Source: CAYLXX01 sp964484325 (lineage in GTDB: Bacteria > Patescibacteriota > Microgenomatia > UBA1406 > GWC2-37-13). Taken from it: a stretch of DNA of 46,935 nucleotides. Positions 14,801-22,419 of the stretch are shown in pieces. The stretch lies in contig CAZAEE010000008.1 of the NCBI GenBank assembly GCA_964484325.1, positions 1-46,935 on the forward strand. The letters run 5' to 3'. A model generated the notes under the pieces. The model was not told the origin of the DNA and did no database searches. It saw only the letters and a list, made by a program, of their open reading frames with translations. Both the position numbers and the translations under genes were made by a program. Position 1 is the first letter of the stretch; each line of letters opens with the position of its first letter.

Positions 14801-15553
14801 ATGATTCATCTTAAAAATCCCCAAGAAATTGCCATTATGGCCGAAGGTGGAAAGATCCTGCGGGCTGTAGTTAACAAGCTAATGCCTCAGATTCAAGCGG
14901 GAATGAGTACAAACCAGGTCGATCAGTTGGCAGAATCACTTATACGTGACAAAGGCGCTGAACCTTCATTCACAAAAGTACCCGGATATCGTTGGACTAC
15001 TTGTTTGCCGGTCAATGAACAGGTGGTCCATACACCGCCCTCAAAGCGAGTTTTAATAAATGGCGATGTGCTCACTGTAGATATCGGGGTATTTCATAAA
15101 GGATTTCATACAGACTACGCAACCACCATTGTTATAGGCCAACCAAAAGACGCCGAGGTGACTCATTTTCTTGAGTCTGGAAAAAGGGCGCTCAATGCCG
15201 CGATCAAGAAAGCAACGGTTGGCCGGCACTTAGGGGAGATTTCTCACGAGATTCAGACTAGTATCGAAGGCGAGGGGTATCGTATTTTACGAGAACTTAC
15301 AGGGCATGGTATTGGTCACGAGCTGCATGAAGACCCCTTTGTTCTGGGTTACGAGGATCGTCCAGCCTCAAAAACTTACAAAATGCCGCCAGGTCTCGTC
15401 ATCGCAATTGAAGTTATATACTCGGTATCAACACCTAATATCGCCTACGAGTCCGGTAACAAGTGGTCGATTACGTCAAGTGATCGCAGTCTGACGGCCT
15501 GTTTCGAAAAAACCGTCGCATTACAGGATAAAAATACCTTCATTTTAACCTGA
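14801..15553 (+). CDS. map: Methionine aminopeptidase, type I
   Basis: Removes the initiator methionine from nascent proteins. The 250 residues have the pita-bread fold ligands: two aspartates in VLTVDIGVFHKGFHTDYATT, histidine in TGHGIGHELHEDPFV, glutamate in VIAIEVIYSVS (usually TIEPM) and glutamate in TACFEKTVAL. The active-site histidine in NEQVVHTPPS is also present. It lacks the N-terminal zinc-finger extension. It follows the adk fusion by 18 bases and precedes infA, the usual order. Confidence 0.95.
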   Translation: MIHLKNPQEIAIMAEGGKILRAVVNKLMPQIQAGMSTNQVDQLAESLIRDKGAEPSFTKVPGYRWTTCLPVNEQVVHTPPSKRVLINGDVLTVDIGVFHKGFHTDYATTIVIGQPKDAEVTHFLESGKRALNAAIKKATVGRHLGEISHEIQTSIEGEGYRILRELTGHGIGHELHEDPFVLGYEDRPASKTYKMPPGLVIAIEVIYSVSTPNIAYESGNKWSITSSDRSLTACFEKTVALQDKNTFILT

Positions 15554-15558
15554 ATATA

Positions 15559-15567
15559 TGGTAAAAT
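15559..15567 (+). promoter_or_regulatory. Extended -10 element before infA
   Basis: TGGTAAAAT (TG at 15559-15560, TAAAAT at 15562-15567) ends nine bases before the infA ATG at 15577, in the 23-base gap after map. The -35 region (TTCATT at 17 bases) is weak. If used, the transcript would start within a few bases of the initiation codon. It may add independent expression of infA-rpmJ-rpsM-K-D-rpoA. Confidence 0.45.
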
Positions 15568-15576
15568 AGAAAGGTT

Positions 15577-15792
15577 ATGAAAAACGATATTGCAGTCGTT
15601 GATGGTGAAGTGCTTGAAAACTTGCCAAATACGCTGTTTCGCGTCAAGTTGACGCCAAGTGAAAAAGTAATCATCTGTTATTTGTCAGGTAAAATGAGGA
15701 AAAATTACATCAAGATTTTACCGGGTGACAGAGTACGGATCGAAATCACACCATATGACGTGAATCGCGGAAGAATTGTGTTTAGGAATTAA
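15577..15792 (+). CDS. infA: Translation initiation factor IF-1
   Basis: S1-type OB-fold factor that occupies the A site during initiation. The 71 residues match the family along their length: DIAVVDGEVLENLPNTLFRV, the LSGKMRKNYIKILPGDRVRI core and the final YDVNRGRIVFRN. An AAAGG stretch lies just upstream of the ATG. It is followed by rpmJ after a 44-base gap with a weak hairpin. Confidence 0.97.
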   Translation: MKNDIAVVDGEVLENLPNTLFRVKLTPSEKVIICYLSGKMRKNYIKILPGDRVRIEITPYDVNRGRIVFRN

Positions 15793-15808
15793 TTTTTTAG
15801 TTTAAGGT

Positions 15809-15832
15809 CCTCGTTTTTGAAGAGGTTTTTTT
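15809..15832 (+). terminator. Weak hairpin plus T-run between infA and rpmJ
   Basis: CCTC (15809-15812) and GAGG (15822-15825) could form a four-base-pair stem followed by seven T residues. The stem is too short for confidence; it may be a leaky attenuator within the operon or chance. Confidence 0.25.
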
Positions 15833-15836
15833 AAGT

Positions 15837-15950
15837 ATGCATATTCAATCATCGATCAAAAAAAAGTGTGCACAGTGTAAAATAGTTAAACGCCGAGGGA
15901 TGTTATATATTACCTGTACTAATCCCAAGCATAAGCAGCGACAGGGATAA
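15837..15950 (+). CDS. rpmJ: 50S ribosomal protein L36
   Basis: A 37-residue protein, MHIQSSIKKKCAQCKIVKRR then GMLYITCTNPKHKQRQG. It has the CxxC...C....H zinc pattern of the zinc-type L36. The family core 'K..CekCKvikRrG.v.viC.NPkHKQrQG' is almost fully kept. It occupies the conserved infA-rpmJ-rpsM position and ends 8 bases before rpsM. Confidence 0.95.
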   Translation: MHIQSSIKKKCAQCKIVKRRGMLYITCTNPKHKQRQG

Positions 15951-15958
15951 CGATATGT

Positions 15959-16381
15959 ATGGCTCGTTTATTAGGAATTAACTTACCAGACAATAAAAAT
16001 ATTGATTATGCCTTGACTCTTTTGTATGGCATTGGTTGGTCAGCTGCTGGGGACATTTTGAAAAAAGCGAGTGTTAACAGCCACACAAAGGTGAACAAGA
16101 TTAGCGAAGACGAGTTTAAAAAAATTATTGCTGTTATTGAAAAAGACTATAAAATTGAAGGTGATCTTAGAGAAGAACTGAGCGAAAATATCAAAAGAAT
16201 GAGAGAAATTGGGTTGTATCGTGGTCTGCGACATGCCCATGGTCTGCCGTCTCGTGGTCAACGAACTCGTTCAAATGCGCGTACCAAGCGAGGCAAAAGG
16301 AAGACAGTTGGTGCTCTTAAAAAAGAAGTGTGGGCTAAGATGGAGCAATCTTCTGCCAAAGCGCCTGCCGCCACCAAGTAA
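15959..16381 (+). CDS. rpsM: 30S ribosomal protein S13
   Basis: Head protein bridging to the 50S subunit and contacting the P-site tRNA. The 140 residues start MARLLGINLPDNKNIDYALT. Further on come the helix-hairpin-helix-like YGIGWSAAGDILKKA and the GLYRGLRHAHGLPSRGQRTR signature with RSNARTKRGKRKTVG. A tail of about 20 residues rich in Ala and Lys extends beyond the usual end. Confidence 0.97.
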   Translation: MARLLGINLPDNKNIDYALTLLYGIGWSAAGDILKKASVNSHTKVNKISEDEFKKIIAVIEKDYKIEGDLREELSENIKRMREIGLYRGLRHAHGLPSRGQRTRSNARTKRGKRKTVGALKKEVWAKMEQSSAKAPAATK

Positions 16382-16396
16382 GTTTATAAATTGCAT

Positions 16397-16771
16397 ATGC
16401 AAAAGAAAAAAACTAACATTACTGTTGAAAAAGGCAAGATTTATATCACAGCCACTTTTAACAACACGCTCGTTACCATCACAGATGATGGCGGTCAGCC
16501 AGTAGTCGTTGGTTCAGCCGGTATGTATGGCTTCATCGGCACTCGTAAATCGACGCCCCATGCAGCTACTGTAACGACAGAATCTGTTATTAAAAAAGCA
16601 GTCATTAATCATGGACTGCAGCGAGTTGATGTTATGGTGAAGGGGATCGGTCCTGGACGTGAAGCAGCTTTGAGAGCTATTCGTGCCTCAGAGATTGATG
16701 TCGAGCGAATTATTGATTTGACACCCGTTCCCCACAATGGTGTTCGACCACCCAAAGTACGTCGTGTGTAA
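16397..16771 (+). CDS. rpsK: 30S ribosomal protein S11
   Basis: Platform protein of the 30S subunit. The ATG at 16397 yields 124 residues (MQKKKTNITVEKGKIYITAT). A TTG two codons upstream (16391) is possible but less likely. Signatures: FNNTLVTITDDGG, GPGREAALRAIRASEIDVER and the C-terminal PVPHNGVRPPKVRRV. The order rpsM-rpsK-rpsD-rpoA is the classical alpha operon. Confidence 0.97.
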   Translation: MQKKKTNITVEKGKIYITATFNNTLVTITDDGGQPVVVGSAGMYGFIGTRKSTPHAATVTTESVIKKAVINHGLQRVDVMVKGIGPGREAALRAIRASEIDVERIIDLTPVPHNGVRPPKVRRV

Positions 16772-16790
16772 TTTTTAGAAAATTTATTAT

Positions 16791-17411
16791 ATGAGATACA
16801 AAGGTCCACGAAACAGAATTGCCCGCAGAGAAGGTATTGATTTGGGACTGAAAACAACTGGTTCGAAGTCTCAGGCATCGCTTTTGAAAAAACTGACCGT
16901 TTTCCCGGGGCAGCATGGTACCAGAACACGTCGGAAAGTCTCTGAACACGCCCGCCAACTGCGCGAAAAACAGAAACTGCGCTATGCTTTCGGAGTTTCG
17001 GAGAGTCAGATGAAAAATTACTTCAAAAACTCGATCCGTAAGACTGGAAACACCGCCCTTTTTCTGTCACAGTATCTTGAAAAACGGCTCGATAATGTGT
17101 TGTACCGGATGGGTTTCACGCCGACTCGAGCAGCTGCCCGCCAATTGATCAGCCATAAGCACGTTAAAGTGAACGACTCGATTATGGCCGTGGCTTCCTA
17201 TCAAGTGAAGATAGGGGACATCATCACGTTTACCAGGGAGAAGTCAGGTAAGATTCCTGCAGTTGCCACCTCTTTAGAGCGAAAAGACAGTATAATACCA
17301 CCATGGGTAGAACGACAAGGTATTGTCGGTAAAGTGATCGCTGAGCCAACTGCCGAGACTATTGATAAACAAGTAAATTTACGATTAGTAGTTGAGTTCT
17401 ATTCAAGATAA
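16791..17411 (+). CDS. rpsD: 30S ribosomal protein S4
   Basis: Primary 16S-binding protein, translational repressor of the alpha operon in E. coli. The 206 residues have no N-terminal zinc cysteines. They include LRYAFGVSESQMKNYFK, the S4 RNA-binding domain from about residue 95 (RLDNVLYRMGFTPTRAAARQ, HKHVKVND) and the ending LRLVVEFYSR. Next comes rpoA after 39 bases of AT-rich DNA without a clear signal. Confidence 0.97.
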   Translation: MRYKGPRNRIARREGIDLGLKTTGSKSQASLLKKLTVFPGQHGTRTRRKVSEHARQLREKQKLRYAFGVSESQMKNYFKNSIRKTGNTALFLSQYLEKRLDNVLYRMGFTPTRAAARQLISHKHVKVNDSIMAVASYQVKIGDIITFTREKSGKIPAVATSLERKDSIIPPWVERQGIVGKVIAEPTAETIDKQVNLRLVVEFYSR

Positions 17412-17450
17412 GTAAAATCTAAATTATTATTTTTAAAAAATCATAAACCT

Positions 17451-18380
17451 ATGTTAGACCCTATGTTTTACACAAAGACTGAAGATCAGACGAAAGACTT
17501 TGGTCGATTTATATTTGAACCATTAGCCGACAGTTTCGGAGAAAGTATCGGTAATGCTCTTCGTCGCACGCTTTTGTCTTCACTTCCCGGAGCGGCCGTC
17601 AGCTACGTTAAAATAGACGGAGCCTCTCATTTGTTCAGTACGCTCAAAGGTGTGAAAGAGTCAGTTCTTGATATTGTACTTAATCTTAAACAACTGAAGT
17701 TTGAAGTCTCAGGCGAAGGGCCATTTAAAATGTATTTATCGGCAAAAGGTACAGGCAAAGTGTATGCCAAAAACATCGAGGGTGAAGCCAAGGTCGTCAA
17801 TGGCGATGTGTACCTGGCTGAAATTACTGATCCCAAAGGTAAAATCGAGATTGAGATGATTGTCGAGCGAGGGTATGGATTCGTTGCCTCTGAAGAAAAG
17901 GAGACTAAAGAGATTGGTTTCATCACGGTTGACTCGTCATTTTCACCGGTAAGAAAAGTAAACTTCAAGGTTGAAGATACTCGCGTCGGTCGTAAAAGTA
18001 ACTATGACCGTTTGATTTTGGAGGTCTGGACAGATGGTAGTATCAGTCCCCAGGAAGCAATAGCCGAGTCCTGTAAGATTCTTGAGCATCATTTCAGTCA
18101 CGTTTTCTCGGGCAAAGATACCCCAGAGGACAAAAAAACTGAGGTCTCAACCGACGAACAACGTTCCGAAGAAAACGCCTCTCAGTTTAACGACATCATC
18201 ATTGATGAGTTGAACTTACCATCACGCGTTATCAATGCCCTGCTCCGTGAAAACATCGAGACAGTGGCCGATCTTATCAAAAGAGGTCGTGAAAACCTAG
18301 TTGGGCTCAAAGGTGTTGGTAGAAAGTCACTCGACCTGATTGATGAAGAGTTAAAAAAGATGGGCATCGAGCTCAAATAA
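17451..18380 (+). CDS. rpoA: DNA-directed RNA polymerase subunit alpha
   Basis: Scaffold subunit of RNA polymerase. Of 309 residues, about 1-225 form the assembly domain (FGESIGNALRRTLLSSLPGA, VDSSFSPVRKVNFKVEDTRV and the LILEVWTDGSISPQEAI stretch). An acidic linker follows, then the C-terminal domain from about 248 (LNLPSRVINALLRENIETVA and NLVGLKGVGRKSLDLIDEEL) that contacts UP elements. Length is normal. A second possible start (ATG at 17463) is only four codons in. Confidence 0.97.
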   Translation: MLDPMFYTKTEDQTKDFGRFIFEPLADSFGESIGNALRRTLLSSLPGAAVSYVKIDGASHLFSTLKGVKESVLDIVLNLKQLKFEVSGEGPFKMYLSAKGTGKVYAKNIEGEAKVVNGDVYLAEITDPKGKIEIEMIVERGYGFVASEEKETKEIGFITVDSSFSPVRKVNFKVEDTRVGRKSNYDRLILEVWTDGSISPQEAIAESCKILEHHFSHVFSGKDTPEDKKTEVSTDEQRSEENASQFNDIIIDELNLPSRVINALLRENIETVADLIKRGRENLVGLKGVGRKSLDLIDEELKKMGIELK

Positions 18381-18407
18381 GCTTTTTAAATTATTTGAAC
18401 AATATTT

Positions 18408-18845
18408 ATGAGACATGGTTTCAGGAAAGTAAAATTCGGATTAGGAATTGATGCCAACAGGATGCTACTTCGTAAAATGGCATTTAACTTCCTGAAAAAC
18501 GGTAAAATGGTTACCACCGAAAAGAAAGCCAAGGCGCTCCAATCCTATGTGGAGACCTTAGTGCAAAAATCAAAAGTGGAAACAGAGGCGAGCCGGAATT
18601 TTTTACTGAAAAAGCTTGGTTCAGTCGAGGTGATTAAAACACTGTACGGTCAGATCGGGCCGGCTTTGAAAGATAAACCAAGCGGTTTTATCACACTTCG
18701 CAGGCTTCATGCAAGAGTCTCAGATGGCGCGACAATGGCAGAAGTACGCTGGAGCGTGCCGGTCATGGTTGAAGAAGAGAAAGAACCCGAAAAAAGTTTG
18801 ACCCATGAAAAGCAATCAGCTCAACCAGTTGAAACTAAAAAATAA
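18408..18845 (+). CDS. rplQ: 50S ribosomal protein L17 with short charged tail
   Basis: Tunnel-exit protein. The 145 residues start MRHGFRKVKFGLGIDANRML. Family blocks are KMVTTEKKAKALQSYVETLV and GFITLRRLHARVSDGATMAE. After about residue 120 there is a charged Glu/Lys tail that is not part of the core. Order rpoA-rplQ-rplM-rpsI is standard. Confidence 0.95.
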   Translation: MRHGFRKVKFGLGIDANRMLLRKMAFNFLKNGKMVTTEKKAKALQSYVETLVQKSKVETEASRNFLLKKLGSVEVIKTLYGQIGPALKDKPSGFITLRRLHARVSDGATMAEVRWSVPVMVEEEKEPEKSLTHEKQSAQPVETKK

Positions 18846-18848
18846 TTT

Positions 18849-19286
18849 ATGGTACATTTAACTCATTCCACCAAAACAATCTCAGAAAAAAATATCACTC
18901 GTATCTGGCATGAAGTTGATGTGTCTGGTAAACGACTCGGTCGTATCGCCAATACCATAAGTTCATATTTACAGGGAAAGCACAAACCAAGTTACGTGCC
19001 AAATATTGATATTGGTGATTATGTTGTTGTAACAAACGCCAAAAAAATTGTGTTAACAGGCAAAAAAGCCGATGTTAAAACATACAGTATGTATTCAGGT
19101 TATCCTGGCGGAATGAGAAAAGTCGCTTTTAAAACCATGCTTGATAAACAGCCACAGGAAGTTGTTAGGCGAGCAGTGTCGGGTATGTTGCCAAAAAATA
19201 ATCTTAGAGATAAGCGCTTAGCACGACTGTTTGTCTATCCTGACGTAGAGCATCCACACAAGGAAAAAGTTAAGAACATTAAATAA
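18849..19286 (+). CDS. rplM: 50S ribosomal protein L13
   Basis: Early-assembly 23S-binding protein. The 145 residues contain IWHEVDVSGKRLGRIANTIS, LQGKHKPSYVPNIDIGDYVV, the KIVLTGKKADVKTYSMYSGY block and VRRAVSGMLPKNNLRDKRLA. These are the diagnostic L13 blocks in order. Its spacing is 3 bases to each neighbour. Downstream rpsI is its near-universal partner. Confidence 0.96.
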   Translation: MVHLTHSTKTISEKNITRIWHEVDVSGKRLGRIANTISSYLQGKHKPSYVPNIDIGDYVVVTNAKKIVLTGKKADVKTYSMYSGYPGGMRKVAFKTMLDKQPQEVVRRAVSGMLPKNNLRDKRLARLFVYPDVEHPHKEKVKNIK

Positions 19287-19289
19287 TTT

Positions 19290-19748
19290 ATGCCTGCCAA
19301 AAAAAATAAAAACGTGAAGTACTATGAAGCTGTCGGTAGACGGAAAGAAGCAGTCGCTAGAGTACGTCTTTATATACCAGGAAAGGAAAAGAGCATTGTC
19401 CTGAATGGTAATAAAATCAGCCAAGGCGATATTTTCGTCAACAATAAACCGTTAAACTTATTTTTTGCTAGCTCAACTCACCAGAAAAAATCTGTTGTGC
19501 CGCTTGCGCTAACTAGTAATGAAGGACGTTTTGCAGTCTCAATTTTAGTAGCTGGTGGAGGACGAGTTGGTCAGGTCGAGGCGATTTCTCACGGTTTAGC
19601 CAGAGCACTCGTTGAAATAGATACAGAATCTCATAAAAAACTTCTTAAAACGCATGGTCTCCTGACCCGTGATCCACGCACCCGTGAACGCCGCAAGGTT
19701 GGTATGGGTGGAAAGGCTCGTCGAGCTAAACAATCTCCAAAGCGATAA
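19290..19748 (+). CDS. rpsI: 30S ribosomal protein S9
   Basis: 30S head protein whose C-terminal tail touches P-site tRNA. The 152 residues show YYEAVGRRKEAVARVRLYIP, GGGRVGQVEAISHGLARALV, and TRDPRTRERRKVGMGGKARR. It ends in the basic tail AKQSPKR, with the terminal Lys-Arg kept. An extra N-terminal stretch (MPAKKNKN) precedes the core. It is the last gene of the r-protein run. Confidence 0.96.
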   Translation: MPAKKNKNVKYYEAVGRRKEAVARVRLYIPGKEKSIVLNGNKISQGDIFVNNKPLNLFFASSTHQKKSVVPLALTSNEGRFAVSILVAGGGRVGQVEAISHGLARALVEIDTESHKKLLKTHGLLTRDPRTRERRKVGMGGKARRAKQSPKR

Positions 19749-19764
19749 GCACGTTTGACGGCGC

Positions 19765-19793
19765 TTTACTTTGCTTTCAGCCTTTGCTATACA
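19765..19793 (+). promoter_or_regulatory. Promoter abutting the 19801 start codon
   Basis: TTTACT (19765-19770) and TATACA (19788-19793) are 17 bases apart. The -10 ends seven bases before the ATG at 19801, so the transcript would be leaderless or carry one untranslated base. It marks a new transcription unit after rpsI. Confidence 0.5.
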
Positions 19794-19800
19794 TATAACT

Positions 19801-20418
19801 ATGCATAATGAAGCCGATCAGTCTATGGATCATGTGTTAAAACAACTCGCGCCTTATACTGAATCAGCCCATTTCTCTCATGAAGTAACTCAAAATGAGA
19901 GCGGGACAAATATTCATGTTTTTTACAAAGATCTTATGAGAAGCGAGGAGGGAGTGCCTGAAGGAGAAACATCGATTGAAGTTGAGTATGATAAAGAAGG
20001 TAACTTGAAATCATGTACATTTATGGGAGCTGGAGATACAATACCAATAGTTTATGAAGTAACTGAAGAGATGAGATCACAGGTCATCGATAAGATATAT
20101 GGACCATATGCTTCTCAAATTGAAGACCCAGAGGGAATTTATCCGCAAGGGTTACTGCGATTGAACGATGAGGCTTTTGTTGAGCTACGATTTGAAAACA
20201 CGTTTCGTCGAGAAGATGTAGATAAATATTCTTTAGTAGGATTTTATAGCCCAGTGGCAAACCTTGTAGAAACTGAGGAGCGAATGAATACTGAAGATAA
20301 CAATAAACCGTTTAGAATACCAATTACAGTCGATAAAGCGACCTTATCTCAGATGGCTGAGCCTGGTTTCAAAATGGCTGAATTTTTGACTCCACGGCCA
20401 CGAGTCTCACTATCCTGA
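19801..20418 (+). CDS. Acidic protein of unknown function
   Basis: Not recognised. With the ATG at 19801 it has 205 residues; a TTG ten codons upstream is in frame but lies in the promoter. It has no signal peptide or membrane helix, is rich in Glu and Asp, and appears cytoplasmic. Segments such as TSIEVEYDKEGNLKSCTFMG and EAFVELRFENTF suggest beta strands, and RPRVSLS closes the protein. It sits alone between the r-protein operon and the glycan cassette with a promoter on each side. No cysteine-rich or catalytic motif is evident. Confidence 0.6.
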   Translation: MHNEADQSMDHVLKQLAPYTESAHFSHEVTQNESGTNIHVFYKDLMRSEEGVPEGETSIEVEYDKEGNLKSCTFMGAGDTIPIVYEVTEEMRSQVIDKIYGPYASQIEDPEGIYPQGLLRLNDEAFVELRFENTFRREDVDKYSLVGFYSPVANLVETEERMNTEDNNKPFRIPITVDKATLSQMAEPGFKMAEFLTPRPRVSLS

Positions 20419-20430
20419 TTCATCCCCAGT

Positions 20431-20439
20431 TGATATAAT
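20431..20439 (+). promoter_or_regulatory. Extended -10 promoter for the glycan cassette
   Basis: TGATATAAT is a perfect extended -10 (TG at 20431-20432, TATAAT at 20434-20439). It ends seven bases before the ATG at 20447. No -35 match is seen at 16-18 bases, as tolerated by extended -10 promoters. Transcription would start at or one base before the initiation codon. Confidence 0.65.
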
Positions 20440-20446
20440 TGATCCT

Positions 20447-21331
20447 ATGGTAAAACTCTCGGTGATCATCTTGTCGTACAACACAAAGGAATTGACGAAA
20501 CGCTGTCTGGAAACATTATTTGACAGTTTGGAAAAAAGCACAGTTGATTCGGAGATAATCGTAATTGATAATGCTTCCGAAGATGGATCTTCTCAGATGC
20601 TTGACACGTTTCGCAAGAATAAACCAGTCAATGTTCAATTCCAGATCATCAAAAACAAAACAAATATCGGATTCACCGGTGGCAACAATCAAGGAATAGC
20701 CAGCGCAAAAAGTGAGTATATTCTTCTTCTTAATTCAGATGTCACAGTCGATGATGTTGACTTTAAAGAATTACTTGCCTATATGAGCGAAAATCAACAA
20801 ATTGGGGTTTTAACTGTGAAAGTTCTTTTACCATCAGGCGGGATCGATCCAGCGTCTCATCGAGGATTTCCTACCCCGTGGAGTGCCTTCTGTTATTTTT
20901 TTAAGTTAGAGAAGTTTTTAGGTAAAGGCCTTTTAGGCAGATTTTTTGGTGGGTATCATTTAACTAATCTTGATCTTAATACTATTCACGAGATTGACTC
21001 GCCGGCCGGTGCTTTTTATCTTACAAAAAAAGATATCCTAGAGAAAGTTGAAGGGTTTGATGAACATTTTTTCATGTACGGGGAAGATCTTGATCTATCG
21101 TATCGGATAAAAAAAATGGGCTATAAAATAATCTATTATCCTAAATTTACTGTGACTCACTACAAACACAAAAGTGGTCTAAAAAGTCAGAATAACACTA
21201 TCAAACATCGCGTACACACGAATTTTTATGACTCGATGAAAATTTTCTATCAGAAACATTATGAAAGAAAATACCCGTCCTGGGTCACGAAGCTGATTTA
21301 TGTTGTTATTGATTTCAAAAAGAATACATGA
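20447..21331 (+). CDS. Glycosyltransferase family 2 (rhamnosyltransferase-like)
   Basis: Inverting GT-A glycosyltransferase, 294 residues. It opens with SVIILSYNTKELTKRCLETL and EIIVIDNASEDGS, and the nucleotide-sugar site includes TNIGFTGGNNQGI with the metal-binding LLNSDV. The acceptor part has the SPAGAFYLTKKDILEKVEGF and FMYGEDLDLSYRIKKMGYKI motifs typical of WbbL/RfbF-like rhamnosyltransferases. There is no membrane helix. It is the first gene of a five-gene surface polysaccharide cassette and overlaps the next gene by ATGA. The sugar transferred cannot be read from sequence. Confidence 0.9.
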   Translation: MVKLSVIILSYNTKELTKRCLETLFDSLEKSTVDSEIIVIDNASEDGSSQMLDTFRKNKPVNVQFQIIKNKTNIGFTGGNNQGIASAKSEYILLLNSDVTVDDVDFKELLAYMSENQQIGVLTVKVLLPSGGIDPASHRGFPTPWSAFCYFFKLEKFLGKGLLGRFFGGYHLTNLDLNTIHEIDSPAGAFYLTKKDILEKVEGFDEHFFMYGEDLDLSYRIKKMGYKIIYYPKFTVTHYKHKSGLKSQNNTIKHRVHTNFYDSMKIFYQKHYERKYPSWVTKLIYVVIDFKKNT

Positions 21332-22419
21332 AACGAATCGGTGTTGATGCCCGACTATACTTTCAAACTGGAGTGGGAGTTTATTTACGTAACTTTCTTC
21401 ACTATTTACAATTCCTAGATACAAAAACTGTTGAGTTTTATATTTACGTATTACAAGAGGATTCTGAAAATATTCACTTTGAAAGGTCAAACTTCGTCAA
21501 ACGAGCTGTTACCTTCCGATGGCATACTTTTGGTGAACAATCGGGTTTTCTCAGTACGCTGTATCAGGATAATCTTGATTTGATGCACTTTACTTACTTT
21601 AGTTACCCGATTTTTTACACGAGAAAGTTTATGGCTACGATTCATGATACGATACTACTTCACCACAAGTCAGGCAAAGCGTCAACAAAAAATCCTCTTC
21701 TTTATGAACTTAAATACCAAGTAGCTAAGTTGGCCTTTTCGACCCAGCTTCGTAATGCCCGGGCAATTATTACGCCTTCAAAAACAGTCAAAAATGAGTT
21801 GGCTGAGAAATTTGGCAGTCAGTATATATCAAAAATCTATCCGATATATGAAGGAGTCAACTACGAACTTATTGAGACAAAAGAAAAACCATTTCTTTCA
21901 GACAAGCTCAAAAAACAGGAGTACTTCATATATGTTGGCAACTTTTACCCACATAAAAATGTTGAACGATTAATACGAGCATTTGCCCAAATAAAAACTG
22001 ATAAAAAACTAGTTCTGGCAGGATCGGCCGATTTTTTCATGAAGCGGTTAGAGCATCTTGTGACTGCGCTACATCTGGATGAGCGCGTGTTTTTTACCCA
22101 TCAATTAACCATACATGAATTGAAGTATCTATATAAAAATGCTCTGGCAGTCATACACCCTTCCTTATCAGAAGGTTTTTGTCTCCCTCTTGTTGAAGCT
22201 GCTTACTGTAAAGTACCGATTATTGCCTCAGATATACCCATTTTTCGGGAAATTATTGGGACCAAGTACACCGCTTTTGACCCTCTTTCTGAATTTAGTA
22301 TAAGCGCGGCAATTGAGTCATTTTTAACTGAAAAAAAACATGTGATCCCAGAAATAATTCCGGATTTTTCGTTTAAGGTGATGGCCTCTAACATTTTACA
22401 ACTTTATGAAACCGTATGA
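21328..22419 (+). CDS. Glycosyltransferase family 4
   Basis: GT-B retaining glycosyltransferase, 363 residues. It starts KRIGVDARLYFQTGVGVYLR, the usual glycine-rich acceptor loop, with ATIHDTILLHH in the N-domain. The C-domain has YVGNFYPHKNVERLIRAFAQ and the donor-binding SEGFCLPLVEAAYCKVPIIA (E-x7-E type). ATGA overlaps link it to both neighbours, indicating coupled translation. The likely role is addition of a mannose-type residue given manC in the operon; this is inference. Confidence 0.9.
   Translation: MKRIGVDARLYFQTGVGVYLRNFLHYLQFLDTKTVEFYIYVLQEDSENIHFERSNFVKRAVTFRWHTFGEQSGFLSTLYQDNLDLMHFTYFSYPIFYTRKFMATIHDTILLHHKSGKASTKNPLLYELKYQVAKLAFSTQLRNARAIITPSKTVKNELAEKFGSQYISKIYPIYEGVNYELIETKEKPFLSDKLKKQEYFIYVGNFYPHKNVERLIRAFAQIKTDKKLVLAGSADFFMKRLEHLVTALHLDERVFFTHQLTIHELKYLYKNALAVIHPSLSEGFCLPLVEAAYCKVPIIASDIPIFREIIGTKYTAFDPLSEFSISAAIESFLTEKKHVIPEIIPDFSFKVMASNILQLYETV

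Noticed and set aside
15809..15832. Strong terminator ending the map-infA unit
   Set aside because: The stem is only four base pairs and the conserved infA-rpmJ-rpsM order continues immediately after it; kept only as a low-confidence feature.
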